From positions 124,001 to 188,000 of the forward strand of contig NZ_JAGYPJ010000001.1 of assembly GCF_018343695.1 (NCBI RefSeq): DNA of 64,000 nt, written 5' to 3'. Positions within the stretch are counted from its first letter, which is position 1, and every line of letters starts with the position of its first letter. Source of the stretch: Lederbergia citrisecunda (lineage in GTDB: Bacteria; Bacillota; Bacilli; Bacillales; Bacillaceae_C). Below, piece by piece: positions 56,600 through 64,000 of the stretch. The notes under the pieces are model-generated. The model was given only the letters and a program-made list of their open reading frames with translations. It was not told where the DNA came from and ran no database searches. Both the position numbers and the translations under genes were made by a program.

Positions 56600-56938
56600 A
56601 TGTCCCAACAAACGTACCAAGAAGGATTAACGTCAATTATTATGGATCCTAAGGATAATGTTGCAACCGTTCTCAAAGACTTTAAAGAGGGAGAGCTTTT
56701 GACGTATACGAAAGAAGGAACTACTTACGAGATAACGTTGAAACAGGATATTAAATTTGGTCATAAAGTAGCGATTTCCAATATTCAACCTCATGCAGAA
56801 GTGGTTAAATACGGAGAAGTAATTGGAGCTGCTACTTGCGAAATTCAAATTGGGGAGCATGTCCATGTACATAATATCGAAGGAATAAGAGGTCGAGGAG
56901 ATAAAAAAGAAGGAGGGAAAGAACATGCAAACGTTTAA
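56600..56938 (+). CDS. UxaA-type dehydratase, small (SAF-domain) subunit
   Basis: A 112-residue SAF-domain protein: DNVATVLKDFKEGELLTYTKEG then FGHKVAISNIQPHAEVVKYGEVIGAA and GEHVHVHNIEG, the N-terminal part of altronate/galactarate dehydratases as a separate subunit. It ends 14 bp inside the large-subunit gene, so the two are coupled. Split UxaA pairs occur in the Campylobacter jejuni fucose locus, so together they are read here as L-fuconate dehydratase; altronate or another aldonate is the alternative. ATG after AAAGGAG. Confidence 0.82.
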   Translation: MSQQTYQEGLTSIIMDPKDNVATVLKDFKEGELLTYTKEGTTYEITLKQDIKFGHKVAISNIQPHAEVVKYGEVIGAATCEIQIGEHVHVHNIEGIRGRGDKKEGGKEHANV

Positions 56939-58085
56939 AGGATATCGAAGAGAAAATGGCAAGTTTGGAATAAGAAATCATTTACTAATTCTTCCAACTG
57001 TCGTATGTGCGAACCAAGTTTGTTCGAGAATTCAACAGCAAGTTCCTAATTCAGTTGCTATCCCTCATCAACACGGATGCAGCCAAGTGGGTTATGATAA
57101 AGAAAGAACGCATAAAGTATTAGTAGGCATGGGGAAGAACCCGAATGTGGGTGCGGTATTAATTGTTAGCCTTGGGTGTGAAGTCATCAATGCCGAAGAG
57201 GTAAAAGCGGACATCGAAACTACAGGTAAGCCAGTCATCTGGATTGATATTCAAACTGAAGGCGGTTCCATTAAAACGATTCAAAAAGGAATTGAGGAAG
57301 CGCGTAAACTTATGAAATTGATTGAAGATATTCCTGTTGAAGATGTACCCGTTTCAGAACTTATTGTTGGAGTGAAGTGCGGAGGTTCTGATTTTACTTC
57401 TGGCTTATGCAGCAACCCTGCTCTTGGAAAAGCGGCTGATCTGATTTTAAAAAACGGTGGAACTATTGTTATGGGTGAGACTACGGAGATTATTGGTGCT
57501 GAACATCTTGTTGCCGCCAAAGCTGTGAATGAACAAGTGAAGGAAAAACTATATAACTGCATTAAACAATTTGAAGACGAAATTGAGCGTATGGGTGTTG
57601 ATATGCGCGGTGGAAATCCTAGTCCTGGAAATATTGAAGGCGGTTTATCTTCTATTGAGGAAAAATCTCTTGGATGTATTAGCAAAGCGGGGACTGCTCA
57701 ATTGGAGGGAGTGGTTGATTTTGCAGATGAAATTCCAGGCAAAGGTTATTATTTCATGGATTCACCAGGAAATGATATTGAATGTGTAACAGGGATGGCT
57801 GCAGCTGGAGTTCACGTCGTGTGCTTTACAACTGGTAGAGGAACGCCTACAGGAAATCCAATTATCCCTGTCATTAAAATTACAGGTAATAAACTTACTG
57901 CAAAACGAATGGCAGATAATATAGATGTGGATACGAGCGCTGTTTTGCTAGGTAAAGAAACGTTAGATGAGTCAGGTGAAAAAATCCATCAATTTATTAT
58001 GGATGTAGCAAATGGAGAGCAGACGAAAGCTGAGATTTTAGGTCATACTGAATTCAGCATTAGCAGAATTGGAATTAGTTTATAA
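56925..58085 (+). CDS. UxaA-type dehydratase, large subunit
   Basis: A 386-residue protein, the catalytic C-terminal part of the UxaA/GarD family. Conserved elements: GIRNHLLILPTVVCANQVC, HQHGCSQVGYDKERT, VSLGCEVINAEE, GVKCGGSDFTSGLCSNPALG, and TTGRGTPTGNPIIPVIKIT, containing the Cys/His/Glu metal (iron) site of these dehydratases. Reaction inferred: L-fuconate to 2-keto-3-deoxy-L-fuconate. It overlaps the small-subunit gene by 14 bp. No enolase-superfamily dehydratase is visible in the island, which supports this role. Confidence 0.85.
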   Translation: MQTFKGYRRENGKFGIRNHLLILPTVVCANQVCSRIQQQVPNSVAIPHQHGCSQVGYDKERTHKVLVGMGKNPNVGAVLIVSLGCEVINAEEVKADIETTGKPVIWIDIQTEGGSIKTIQKGIEEARKLMKLIEDIPVEDVPVSELIVGVKCGGSDFTSGLCSNPALGKAADLILKNGGTIVMGETTEIIGAEHLVAAKAVNEQVKEKLYNCIKQFEDEIERMGVDMRGGNPSPGNIEGGLSSIEEKSLGCISKAGTAQLEGVVDFADEIPGKGYYFMDSPGNDIECVTGMAAAGVHVVCFTTGRGTPTGNPIIPVIKITGNKLTAKRMADNIDVDTSAVLLGKETLDESGEKIHQFIMDVANGEQTKAEILGHTEFSISRIGISL

Positions 58086-58112
58086 TTACGAGATTTGAAG
58101 AGGAGGAAGAAT

Positions 58113-58922
58113 ATGAAAAGGCTAGAAAATCGTGTAGCACTCGTTACTGGTGGTAGTCAGGGGATAGGAGCTGCTATTGTAGAAAGATTAGCAGAAGAAG
58201 GAGCTAACGTAGCGATTAATTACTATTCTTCCGCTGACATAGAAAATGCGCAAGCCTTAATGGCTAAGTTACAGGAAAAATATAACAAAAAATATATGCT
58301 TGTAAAAGCTGATGTTGGAATTAAAGTAGAAGTGGAAGAAATGATCAGCCAAGTAGAGAATACACTTGGAAGTGTGGAAATTCTGGTAAATAATGCTGGA
58401 ATCGCACCGTTTGAATCATTCTTAACCCTTTCTGAAGAAATATGGGACGCGACTTATCAAACGAATGTAAAATCTATCTTTCTCACTTCTCAACGTACAG
58501 CAAAAAATATGATTAAAAACCGCTATGGAAAAATCATTAATATCGCATCAACTGCTAGTCTTTTAGTTACAAGTCCTGTTGTTCCTCACTATATTTCATC
58601 AAAAGCAGCAGCTAACCAATTGACGAAGGCGTTAGCGATTGAACTCGGGAAATATAATATTAACGTAAATGCAGTTGGTCCAAGTACGATTGATACAGAA
58701 ATGTGCCGTGATTATTTAAAAGATCCAGAGATTCGCAACAATGAAATCCAAGCAAATCCAATGAAACGTTTAGGAACGGAGAAGCAAATTGGGGATGCGG
58801 TTGTCTTTTTAGCTTCAGATGAAGCTATGCAAATTAATGGCCACTTACTAATGGTGGATGGGGGGCTTACAGTAAAAGCTGCCCAACCGGAGGACCATAT
58901 AGAAAGGGAGTTAACGCTATGA
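58113..58922 (+). CDS. short-chain dehydrogenase, probable L-fucose dehydrogenase
   Basis: A 269-residue classical SDR: cofactor motif TGGSQGIGAAIV, NNAG in the core, catalytic Ser in NIASTAS, Y160-x3-K164 in HYISSKAAA. The beta-2 end (VAINYYSS) has no acidic residue, which would allow NADP. One of the two adjacent SDRs should oxidise L-fucose to fuconolactone and the other 2-keto-3-deoxyfuconate; I assign this to the first on the weaker ground that the second resembles the latter. ATG 58113 after AGGAGGAAG; it overlaps the next gene by 4 bp. Confidence 0.75.
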   Translation: MKRLENRVALVTGGSQGIGAAIVERLAEEGANVAINYYSSADIENAQALMAKLQEKYNKKYMLVKADVGIKVEVEEMISQVENTLGSVEILVNNAGIAPFESFLTLSEEIWDATYQTNVKSIFLTSQRTAKNMIKNRYGKIINIASTASLLVTSPVVPHYISSKAAANQLTKALAIELGKYNINVNAVGPSTIDTEMCRDYLKDPEIRNNEIQANPMKRLGTEKQIGDAVVFLASDEAMQINGHLLMVDGGLTVKAAQPEDHIERELTL

Positions 58923-59692
58923 GATTAGAAGGAAAAGTAGCGATTATAACTGGATCTGGAAGTGGAATTGGCAGGGCTACGGCACTCCGTTTTGCACAAG
59001 AAGGCGCCCATGTCATTGTCAATGATATTGTAAGCGAAAATGGAGAAGAGACTGTTAAGCTTATTAAAGATAATGGGGGAAGTGCAACGTTTTTTCATGC
59101 GGACGTAACGAACCCTGAATCGGTTAAAGCATTGACCGAATATGTACTAAGTGAATATAAGCAAGTTGATATTTTATTTAATAATGTAGGAATCAGTAAT
59201 GTTGGTAGAGTAGATGAAGTCGAGCCTGACGTATGGGATAAGGTGATGAGTGTCAATGTAAAAGGCGTATATTTACCATCTAAGTATATTGTTCCACATA
59301 TGATGGAAAGAAAAAGTGGATGCATTATTAATATGTCCTCCTGCGCTGCAGAAATGGGACTTGCAAAACGAGCATTATACTCCGCCACGAAAGGCGCAAT
59401 CTTAGCACTTACAAAAGCAATGCAAGTAGATTATGCACCCTACAATATACGTGTAAATGCGTTGCTTCCAGGTACGATTTATACTCCTTTTGTTGAAAAT
59501 TATTTAAAAACGGCCTATAGCAATCCTGAAGAAGCGATTAATGGAATAAAAGCTAGGCAATTAAGTGGAGAGCTTGGTAAGCCGGAAGATGTCGCAAATG
59601 CTGCATTATTTTTAGCATCAGATGAATCCAAGTTCATGATGGGTTCTCCGCTCTATATTGATGGCGGCGTTACGTTCGGGAAAAATGCATAG
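58919..59692 (+). CDS. short-chain dehydrogenase, probable 2-keto-3-deoxy-L-fuconate dehydrogenase
   Basis: A 257-residue SDR with TGSGSGIGRATAL, an Asp after beta 2 (VIVNDI) indicating NAD, NNVG, NMSSCAA and Y154-x3-K158 (LYSATKGAI). The closing VDYAPYNIRVNALLPGTIYTPF and DESKFMMGSPLYIDGG resemble the BDH2-type dehydrogenases that include the keto-deoxyfuconate enzyme of Xanthomonas. The start overlaps the preceding SDR stop (ATGA). It is followed by the FAH-type hydrolase that would use its product. Confidence 0.78.
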   Translation: MRLEGKVAIITGSGSGIGRATALRFAQEGAHVIVNDIVSENGEETVKLIKDNGGSATFFHADVTNPESVKALTEYVLSEYKQVDILFNNVGISNVGRVDEVEPDVWDKVMSVNVKGVYLPSKYIVPHMMERKSGCIINMSSCAAEMGLAKRALYSATKGAILALTKAMQVDYAPYNIRVNALLPGTIYTPFVENYLKTAYSNPEEAINGIKARQLSGELGKPEDVANAALFLASDESKFMMGSPLYIDGGVTFGKNA

Positions 59693-59711
59693 AACAGGAG
59701 AAGAGCAAATT

Positions 59712-60605
59712 ATGAAACTATTAACATTTGAAGAACAAGGTTTACATAAATTAGGGGTTAAAACGGAGGAAGGAATTATTGATATATCAGCTTCAGTAAA
59801 GTCCGGGGCGAATTTTGACATTGAAACAGATATTATGGATGTAATTTCAGGCAATCAAGAAGCAGTGTCAAAACTACAAGATTTTATTGATCATGTGATT
59901 TCTGAAAAGAAAGCAGTATTTATTAACGAAGAAGATATTACGTGGGGACCATGTGTAACGAAGCCACATAAAATCATTTGCGTAGGGCTAAATTACCGTA
60001 AACACGCTGATGAAACGAATGCTCCGTATCCAGAAGTGCCGATCCTATTTAATAAGTTTGATAATACATTAACAGGCCATAAAAGTGAGATTCCGGTACC
60101 AAAAGTAACAGAAAAACTAGATTACGAAGTAGAACTTGGGATCGTCATTGGAAAAAAAGCTAAATATGTATCTAAAGAAGAAGCTCTTGATTATGTTTTC
60201 GGCTATTGTCCAGTCAATGATTTATCAGCTCGTGATTTACAATTAAGAACTCCACAATGGTTGTTAGGAAAAACTTGTGACAAATTTAGTCCAGTAGGGC
60301 CTTTACTAGTTACTGCTGATGAAGTAGGAAATCCAAATGACTTAACTCTGAAAACATACGTTAATGGAGAGTTACGACAAGATTCAAATACAAACGATAT
60401 GATCTTCAACTGTGCTGAAATCGTCAGCTATATTTCTCAATATATGACATTGGAGCCGGGAGATATAATATTAACTGGGACGCCCGAAGGGGTTGTTCTT
60501 GGACTTCCGGAAGACCAGCAAGTCTATTTGCAACCAGGTGATGTAGTAACAGTCGAAATAGAAAAATTAGGTGCGTTAACAAATTACTTTGTAGAGGAAA
60601 AATAA
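59712..60605 (+). CDS. fumarylacetoacetate-hydrolase family, probable 2,4-diketo-3-deoxy-L-fuconate hydrolase
   Basis: A 297-residue FAH-fold enzyme. The metal ligands are in LDYEVELGIVIG (E-x-E) and the following ARDLQLR segment; HKIICVGLNYRKHADE and ILTGTPEGVVLGL are further family signatures. It would cleave 2,4-diketo-3-deoxy-L-fuconate to pyruvate and L-lactate. ATG 59712 follows AGGAGAAG, 19 bp after the SDR stop; an upstream in-frame ATG (59658) lies inside the SDR gene and is rejected. Confidence 0.85.
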   Translation: MKLLTFEEQGLHKLGVKTEEGIIDISASVKSGANFDIETDIMDVISGNQEAVSKLQDFIDHVISEKKAVFINEEDITWGPCVTKPHKIICVGLNYRKHADETNAPYPEVPILFNKFDNTLTGHKSEIPVPKVTEKLDYEVELGIVIGKKAKYVSKEEALDYVFGYCPVNDLSARDLQLRTPQWLLGKTCDKFSPVGPLLVTADEVGNPNDLTLKTYVNGELRQDSNTNDMIFNCAEIVSYISQYMTLEPGDIILTGTPEGVVLGLPEDQQVYLQPGDVVTVEIEKLGALTNYFVEEK

Positions 60606-60608
60606 GAA

Positions 60609-61031
60609 ATGTTAAAAGGAATTCCTCCAATAATTTCACCAGATTTAATGAAAATACTTATGGAAATGGGACATGGAGATGAAATCGTACTGGCAGATGG
60701 GAATTTTCCAGCTGCCAGCCACGCCCAGCGCTTAGTACGTTGTGATGGACACGGGATATCGGAATTATTAGCCGCCATTCTAAAATTTCTACCAATTGAT
60801 ACATACGTTGAACATCCAATTGGAGTGATGGCTGTCGTTCCTGGTGACCCTGTCCAACCAACCATTTGGAAAGAGTACGAAGCCATTATTCAAGATAATG
60901 GCGAGACATGTCCGATTGATTATATTGAGAGATTTGAATTTTATGAGCGAGCGAAGAAAGCATATGCGGTAGTCGCAACAAGTGAAAAAGCTCTTTACGC
61001 CAATATTATTTTGAAAAAAGGCGTCATATAA
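60609..61031 (+). CDS. fucU: L-fucose mutarotase
   Basis: A 140-residue RbsD/FucU protein. LADGNFPAASHAQRLVRCDG is the canonical active-site loop with the catalytic His, and EYEAIIQDNG and YAVVATSEKALYANIILKKG complete the fold. FucU interconverts alpha and beta fucose, giving the anomer used by the dehydrogenase. Separated from the hydrolase gene by 3 bp. Its presence is the strongest single clue that the sugar handled here is L-fucose. Confidence 0.92.
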   Translation: MLKGIPPIISPDLMKILMEMGHGDEIVLADGNFPAASHAQRLVRCDGHGISELLAAILKFLPIDTYVEHPIGVMAVVPGDPVQPTIWKEYEAIIQDNGETCPIDYIERFEFYERAKKAYAVVATSEKALYANIILKKGVI

Positions 61032-61048
61032 ATTTCTGAGGTGTAAAA

Positions 61049-62293
61049 ATGAAAACAACTAATCTAGCACTCCCATCAAAAGCCCAACTTTCCTGGCAAA
61101 ATCTCGATTTAGGTGTTTTTTGCCATTTTGGAATCAATACGTTTTGTGATCAAGAATGGGGAGAAGGCACGGATTCACCGGAACTGTTTAATCCAACTGA
61201 ATTGGATGCAGCCCAGTGGGTAAAGCTTGCAAAAGATGCAGGATTTAAATATTTTGTTTTGACTGCAAAGCATCATGATGGATTTTGTCTATGGCCGACA
61301 GCAACAACAGATTACTCTGTCAAATCGAGTCCTTGGAAAAATGGTAAAGGTGATGTTGTTCGTGAATGCGCGGAGGCTTGTAAAAAAGAAGGCATACACT
61401 TTGGCCTATATTTATCTCCGTGGGATCGTCATGAACCTTGTTACGAAGATGCAGAAGCGTATGATGATTTTTACAGCGAGCAGCTGACAGAACTATTAAC
61501 ACAATATGGGCCAATTATGGAAGTGTGGTTTGATGGGGCTGGCTCTGAAGGCAGAGAATACAACTGGGAAAGAATGATTGGTATCGTAAAAAAATATCAA
61601 CCAGATGCGATGATTTTCAATATGGGACAACCGACAATCAGATGGGTTGGGAATGAAGAGGGAGTAGCGCCATATCCATGCTGGAACACAGAAAGTGCTG
61701 CAAAAATCAGCATGTTTTCTGATGAAAAAGTGAATTGGCTGCCGGGGACACCCGAATGGCTCCCAGCAGAATGTGATGTTCCGATTCGCAAGCTTCACTG
61801 GTTCTGGCATCCAAACGATGAAGAAAGTCTACGCTCTTTAGATGAGTTGATGCATATTTATTACAATTCAGTCGGACATGGGACAAACCTTTTATTGAAT
61901 CTCTCACCAGATGATCGAGGATTAATTCCTGAAATTGATGCAGAGCGTCTACTCGAATTCGGTGCTGAAATCAAAAGAAGATTTTCAAATTCTCTAGGAA
62001 GTATATCAGGTACTGGAACGGAAATAGAATTATCATTAGAAAATGAAACGACTATTGATCATATTGTTTTAAAGGAAGATATAGCATTTGGTGAACGGGT
62101 ACGTAAATTTGAAGTTTCAGTCTTCATCGATGGAGAATGGAAAATAGTATATGAAGGTTCAGCAATTGGACATCGGTACATTAAACAAATTCCTTCTAAC
62201 AAATCGACTAAATTAAAGTTAGTAGTGTCGGAATCAGTTGAAATACCATTAATTAAAGAGTTTTCATGTTACTGTGCGAATAGCTTGGAATAG
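61049..62293 (+). CDS. alpha-L-fucosidase, GH29 (second, divergent copy)
   Basis: A 414-residue GH29 member, different from the first copy: FCHFGINTFCDQEWGEG, VLTAKHHDGFCLW, IMEVWFDGAGSEG (nucleophile about D162), then LLLNLSPDDRGLIPE. The C-terminal 90 residues form a beta domain (VLKEDIAFGERVRKFEVSVF) not seen in copy one, like the B-type alpha-1,3/1,4-specific fucosidases. No signal peptide. ATG after GAGGTGT, 17 bp after fucU. Together the two copies should cover different linkages. Confidence 0.9.
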   Translation: MKTTNLALPSKAQLSWQNLDLGVFCHFGINTFCDQEWGEGTDSPELFNPTELDAAQWVKLAKDAGFKYFVLTAKHHDGFCLWPTATTDYSVKSSPWKNGKGDVVRECAEACKKEGIHFGLYLSPWDRHEPCYEDAEAYDDFYSEQLTELLTQYGPIMEVWFDGAGSEGREYNWERMIGIVKKYQPDAMIFNMGQPTIRWVGNEEGVAPYPCWNTESAAKISMFSDEKVNWLPGTPEWLPAECDVPIRKLHWFWHPNDEESLRSLDELMHIYYNSVGHGTNLLLNLSPDDRGLIPEIDAERLLEFGAEIKRRFSNSLGSISGTGTEIELSLENETTIDHIVLKEDIAFGERVRKFEVSVFIDGEWKIVYEGSAIGHRYIKQIPSNKSTKLKLVVSESVEIPLIKEFSCYCANSLE

Positions 62294-62324
62294 GAATGCT
62301 GCACGATAATTTTAATTAATATAA

Positions 62325-62366
62325 AAGGATACATGAAGGTCATGCACTGAAGTGTATTCTTTTTTA
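62325..62366 (+). terminator. probable intrinsic terminator
   Basis: AAGGATACA (62325-62333) pairs with TGTATTCTT (62353-62361), with one G-T pair, followed by TTTTT. It closes the dehydratase-fucosidase operon before the GH95 gene. Confidence 0.6.
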
Positions 62367-62447
62367 GTGAAAATAAAGTTTTATTAGTAATATTGCGAAA
62401 CAGAGATATGCTTCTCTGAAATAAATAGAAAAGAGAGGGATAAACAG

Positions 62448-64000
62448 TTGAATCAATTAACGTATAAAAAATCGGCCAAGACTTGGACTGAAGCTATGCC
62501 TTTAGGTAATGGGCGAATTGGTGCTATGCACTTTGGTGGGATTGAGGTAGATCAATTTCAGTTGAATGAAGATACGTTATGGTCCGGCCCACCTGCTAAA
62601 GACAAGAAATATGATGATAGGGAATCCCTTAAAAAGGTAAGAAAACTAATAGATGATGAGAATTATGAAGAAGCAATAAGTGAAACGAAGAATATGTTTG
62701 GCCCATTCACTCAATCGTACATGCCGCTTGGAAATTTAAAGATTCAATATTTACATGGAGATGCTGCTAGGAGATATGAAAGAACTTTAAATATCGAAGA
62801 GGCAATATCGTCCGTAAAATACACAGTTGGAAAAGTAGAATACACGAGGGAAGCTTTCATTTCTCATCCACATCAAGTATTGGCTATTCAACTTACAAGT
62901 TCAGTGGAAAAAAGTTTAAATGTAAATATCACACTGGATAGTTTGTTAAAATATAAAATTTCAAATTCTGAGGGAAACATAATAATACAAGGTATTTGTC
63001 CTGAAAAAAGTGAACCCAATTATATTCATGAAGACGAAATGCCTATTCTTTATGGAGAGTTTGGAGAAACAGATGCGATTCATTTTGAAGGAAGATTAGG
63101 AGTTTCGGTAGAAGACGGGAAAGTCACTTCTGAAAACGGCATTCTTTCCATTACTAATGCAAGTAAAGCAATACTATACTTTTCTGTTGCAACTTCATTT
63201 AAGGGTTTTGATCAATTACCCGGGAAATATTTTGGCGAATTGACTCGAATAAATGAAGAGATTTTGGCAAAAGCGATGAGCATTTCATATGAAGAGTTAA
63301 AAGCTGAACATATACGAGATTATCAAAGTCTTTATAATCGTGTTGAATTCTCTTTGGACTACGAAAAGCCTGAAGAAATTTTTGATACGGACGAAAGAGT
63401 GAAGAAGTACGGTTCGAACGATTTAGAAATGGTTGAACTATTATTCCAATATGGACGATATTTATTGATATCTTCATCGAGAGAAGGAACACAACCTGCC
63501 AATTTGCAAGGGATTTGGAATGACTTAACTCGTCCACCGTGGTCATCCAATTATACAGTTAACATCAACGCAGAAATGAATTATTGGCCAGCTGAAATAA
63601 CGAATCTAGCAGAATGTCATCGACCTCTATTAAAACTTGTAAGTGAATTAGCGGTAAATGGCGAGAAAATGGTAAGTGATCGCTATGGATTAAGAGGATG
63701 GACAGCTCATCATAACACGGATTTATGGAGACATGCTGATCCAGTTGGAGGTGACCGTCATGGAGATCCAATATGGGCGTTTTGGCCAATGTCAGGCCCT
63801 TGGCTATGTAGACACTTATGGGAACACTTTTCGTTTTCTCAAGATCGAGCATTTTTAGAAACTGAAGCACTTCCAATTATGAGAGGTGCAGCTGAATTTT
63901 GTTTGGATTGGTTAATAGAAGATGAAAATGGTTATTTGACTACCTCACCTTCAACTTCTCCAGAACATCTCTTCTATACTGACAAAGGACAAGTTGGCTC
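62448..64000 (+). CDS. alpha-L-fucosidase, GH95 (3' end beyond the window)
   Basis: The first 517 residues of a GH95 (Fuc95-like) inverting alpha-1,2-L-fucosidase; the family is about 750 residues. The start is TTG after GAGAGGGA. AMPLGNGRIGAMHFGG and QLNEDTLWSGPP are the N-terminal domain signature, PANLQGIWN and the catalytic-barrel segment NINAEMNYWPAE, GDPIWAFWPMSGPWLCRH and TSPSTSPEHLF belong to the (alpha/alpha)6 barrel. No signal peptide, so it is cytoplasmic. The frame looks open at every point checked. It would remove terminal alpha-1,2-fucose from imported glycans. Confidence 0.9.
   Translation, partial: MNQLTYKKSAKTWTEAMPLGNGRIGAMHFGGIEVDQFQLNEDTLWSGPPAKDKKYDDRESLKKVRKLIDDENYEEAISETKNMFGPFTQSYMPLGNLKIQYLHGDAARRYERTLNIEEAISSVKYTVGKVEYTREAFISHPHQVLAIQLTSSVEKSLNVNITLDSLLKYKISNSEGNIIIQGICPEKSEPNYIHEDEMPILYGEFGETDAIHFEGRLGVSVEDGKVTSENGILSITNASKAILYFSVATSFKGFDQLPGKYFGELTRINEEILAKAMSISYEELKAEHIRDYQSLYNRVEFSLDYEKPEEIFDTDERVKKYGSNDLEMVELLFQYGRYLLISSSREGTQPANLQGIWNDLTRPPWSSNYTVNINAEMNYWPAEITNLAECHRPLLKLVSELAVNGEKMVSDRYGLRGWTAHHNTDLWRHADPVGGDRHGDPIWAFWPMSGPWLCRHLWEHFSFSQDRAFLETEALPIMRGAAEFCLDWLIEDENGYLTTSPSTSPEHLFYTDKGQVG

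Overview
The window is a chromosomal segment from a low-GC, endospore-former-like Bacillaceae (Bacillus sensu lato). Evidence: AT-rich DNA, strong AGGAGG/GGGTG ribosome-binding sites, frequent TTG/GTG starts, and many genes with recognisable Bacillus relatives (iol genes, BmrA-, YlmA-, YktB-, YvcT- and YlaM-like proteins, PadR/HAAS pair, DUF3892). Genus cannot be fixed from sequence alone. All functional names are by recognition of families and motifs; no database search was run.

Left end (1-9.5 kb): myo-inositol catabolism. A 5'-truncated iolB is followed by iolC and iolA, a 104-bp tandem repeat array, then iolD, iolE, an iolG-type dehydrogenase, a LacI-family regulator and a metallophosphoesterase broken by one frameshift. 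Together they take inositol through inosose, the ring-opened and isomerised acids and the kinase step to the semialdehyde oxidised by IolA. No transporter or iolJ is visible.

Middle (9.6-40.4 kb): a mosaic of ordinary Bacillus genes in short transcription units, most closed by clear hairpin terminators. It contains an aldehyde dehydrogenase, PadR/HAAS/DUF4173 membrane cluster, a BmrA-like ABC exporter with its own two-component system, polysaccharide deacetylase, aminoglycoside-phosphotransferase-fold kinase, a GGDEF-EAL membrane protein, two MFS transporters, glutaminase, PspC, E. coli-type AdoMet decarboxylase, cupin, pseudouridine synthase, MscS channel, methyltransferase, a cytoplasmic GH5 enzyme, YlmA-like ATPase, YktB and a glyoxylate/hydroxyacid reductase. 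There is a decayed ADP-ribosylglycohydrolase gene, a truncated SEC-C-family gene and an overlooked 54-codon gene (39151-39315).

Right end (40.9-64 kb): a large catabolic island for fucosylated glycans. A GntR regulator precedes an ABC sugar importer without its own ATPase, a NagA-like deacetylase, a Gfo/Idh oxidoreductase and a secreted 1120-residue protein with four repeated beta-domains, a TIM-barrel-like region and a C-terminal beta domain. Next come a tagatose-6-P/fructose-1-P type kinase, a fuconolactonase-type amidohydrolase, a convergent LacI regulator, two GH29 and one GH95 alpha-L-fucosidases (all without signal peptides, so cytoplasmic), a TIM-barrel isomerase, a split UxaA-type dehydratase, two SDR dehydrogenases, an FAH-type hydrolase and an L-fucose mutarotase. 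This reads as a complete non-phosphorylating route L-fucose -> fuconolactone -> fuconate -> 2-keto-3-deoxyfuconate -> 2,4-diketo-3-deoxyfuconate -> pyruvate + lactate, with the UxaA pair standing where an enolase-type fuconate dehydratase usually sits. The deacetylase and kinase suggest that the same glycan also carries an N-acetylated hexosamine.

Two structural signals stand out. A shared operator (TGTTAYCGGTAACA-like) sits just downstream of, or over, the -10 box at three promoters of the fucose island and in the lacI leader. Related tandem arrays with a period of about 52 bp occupy three intergenic regions (3.3, 28.5 and 38.3 kb).
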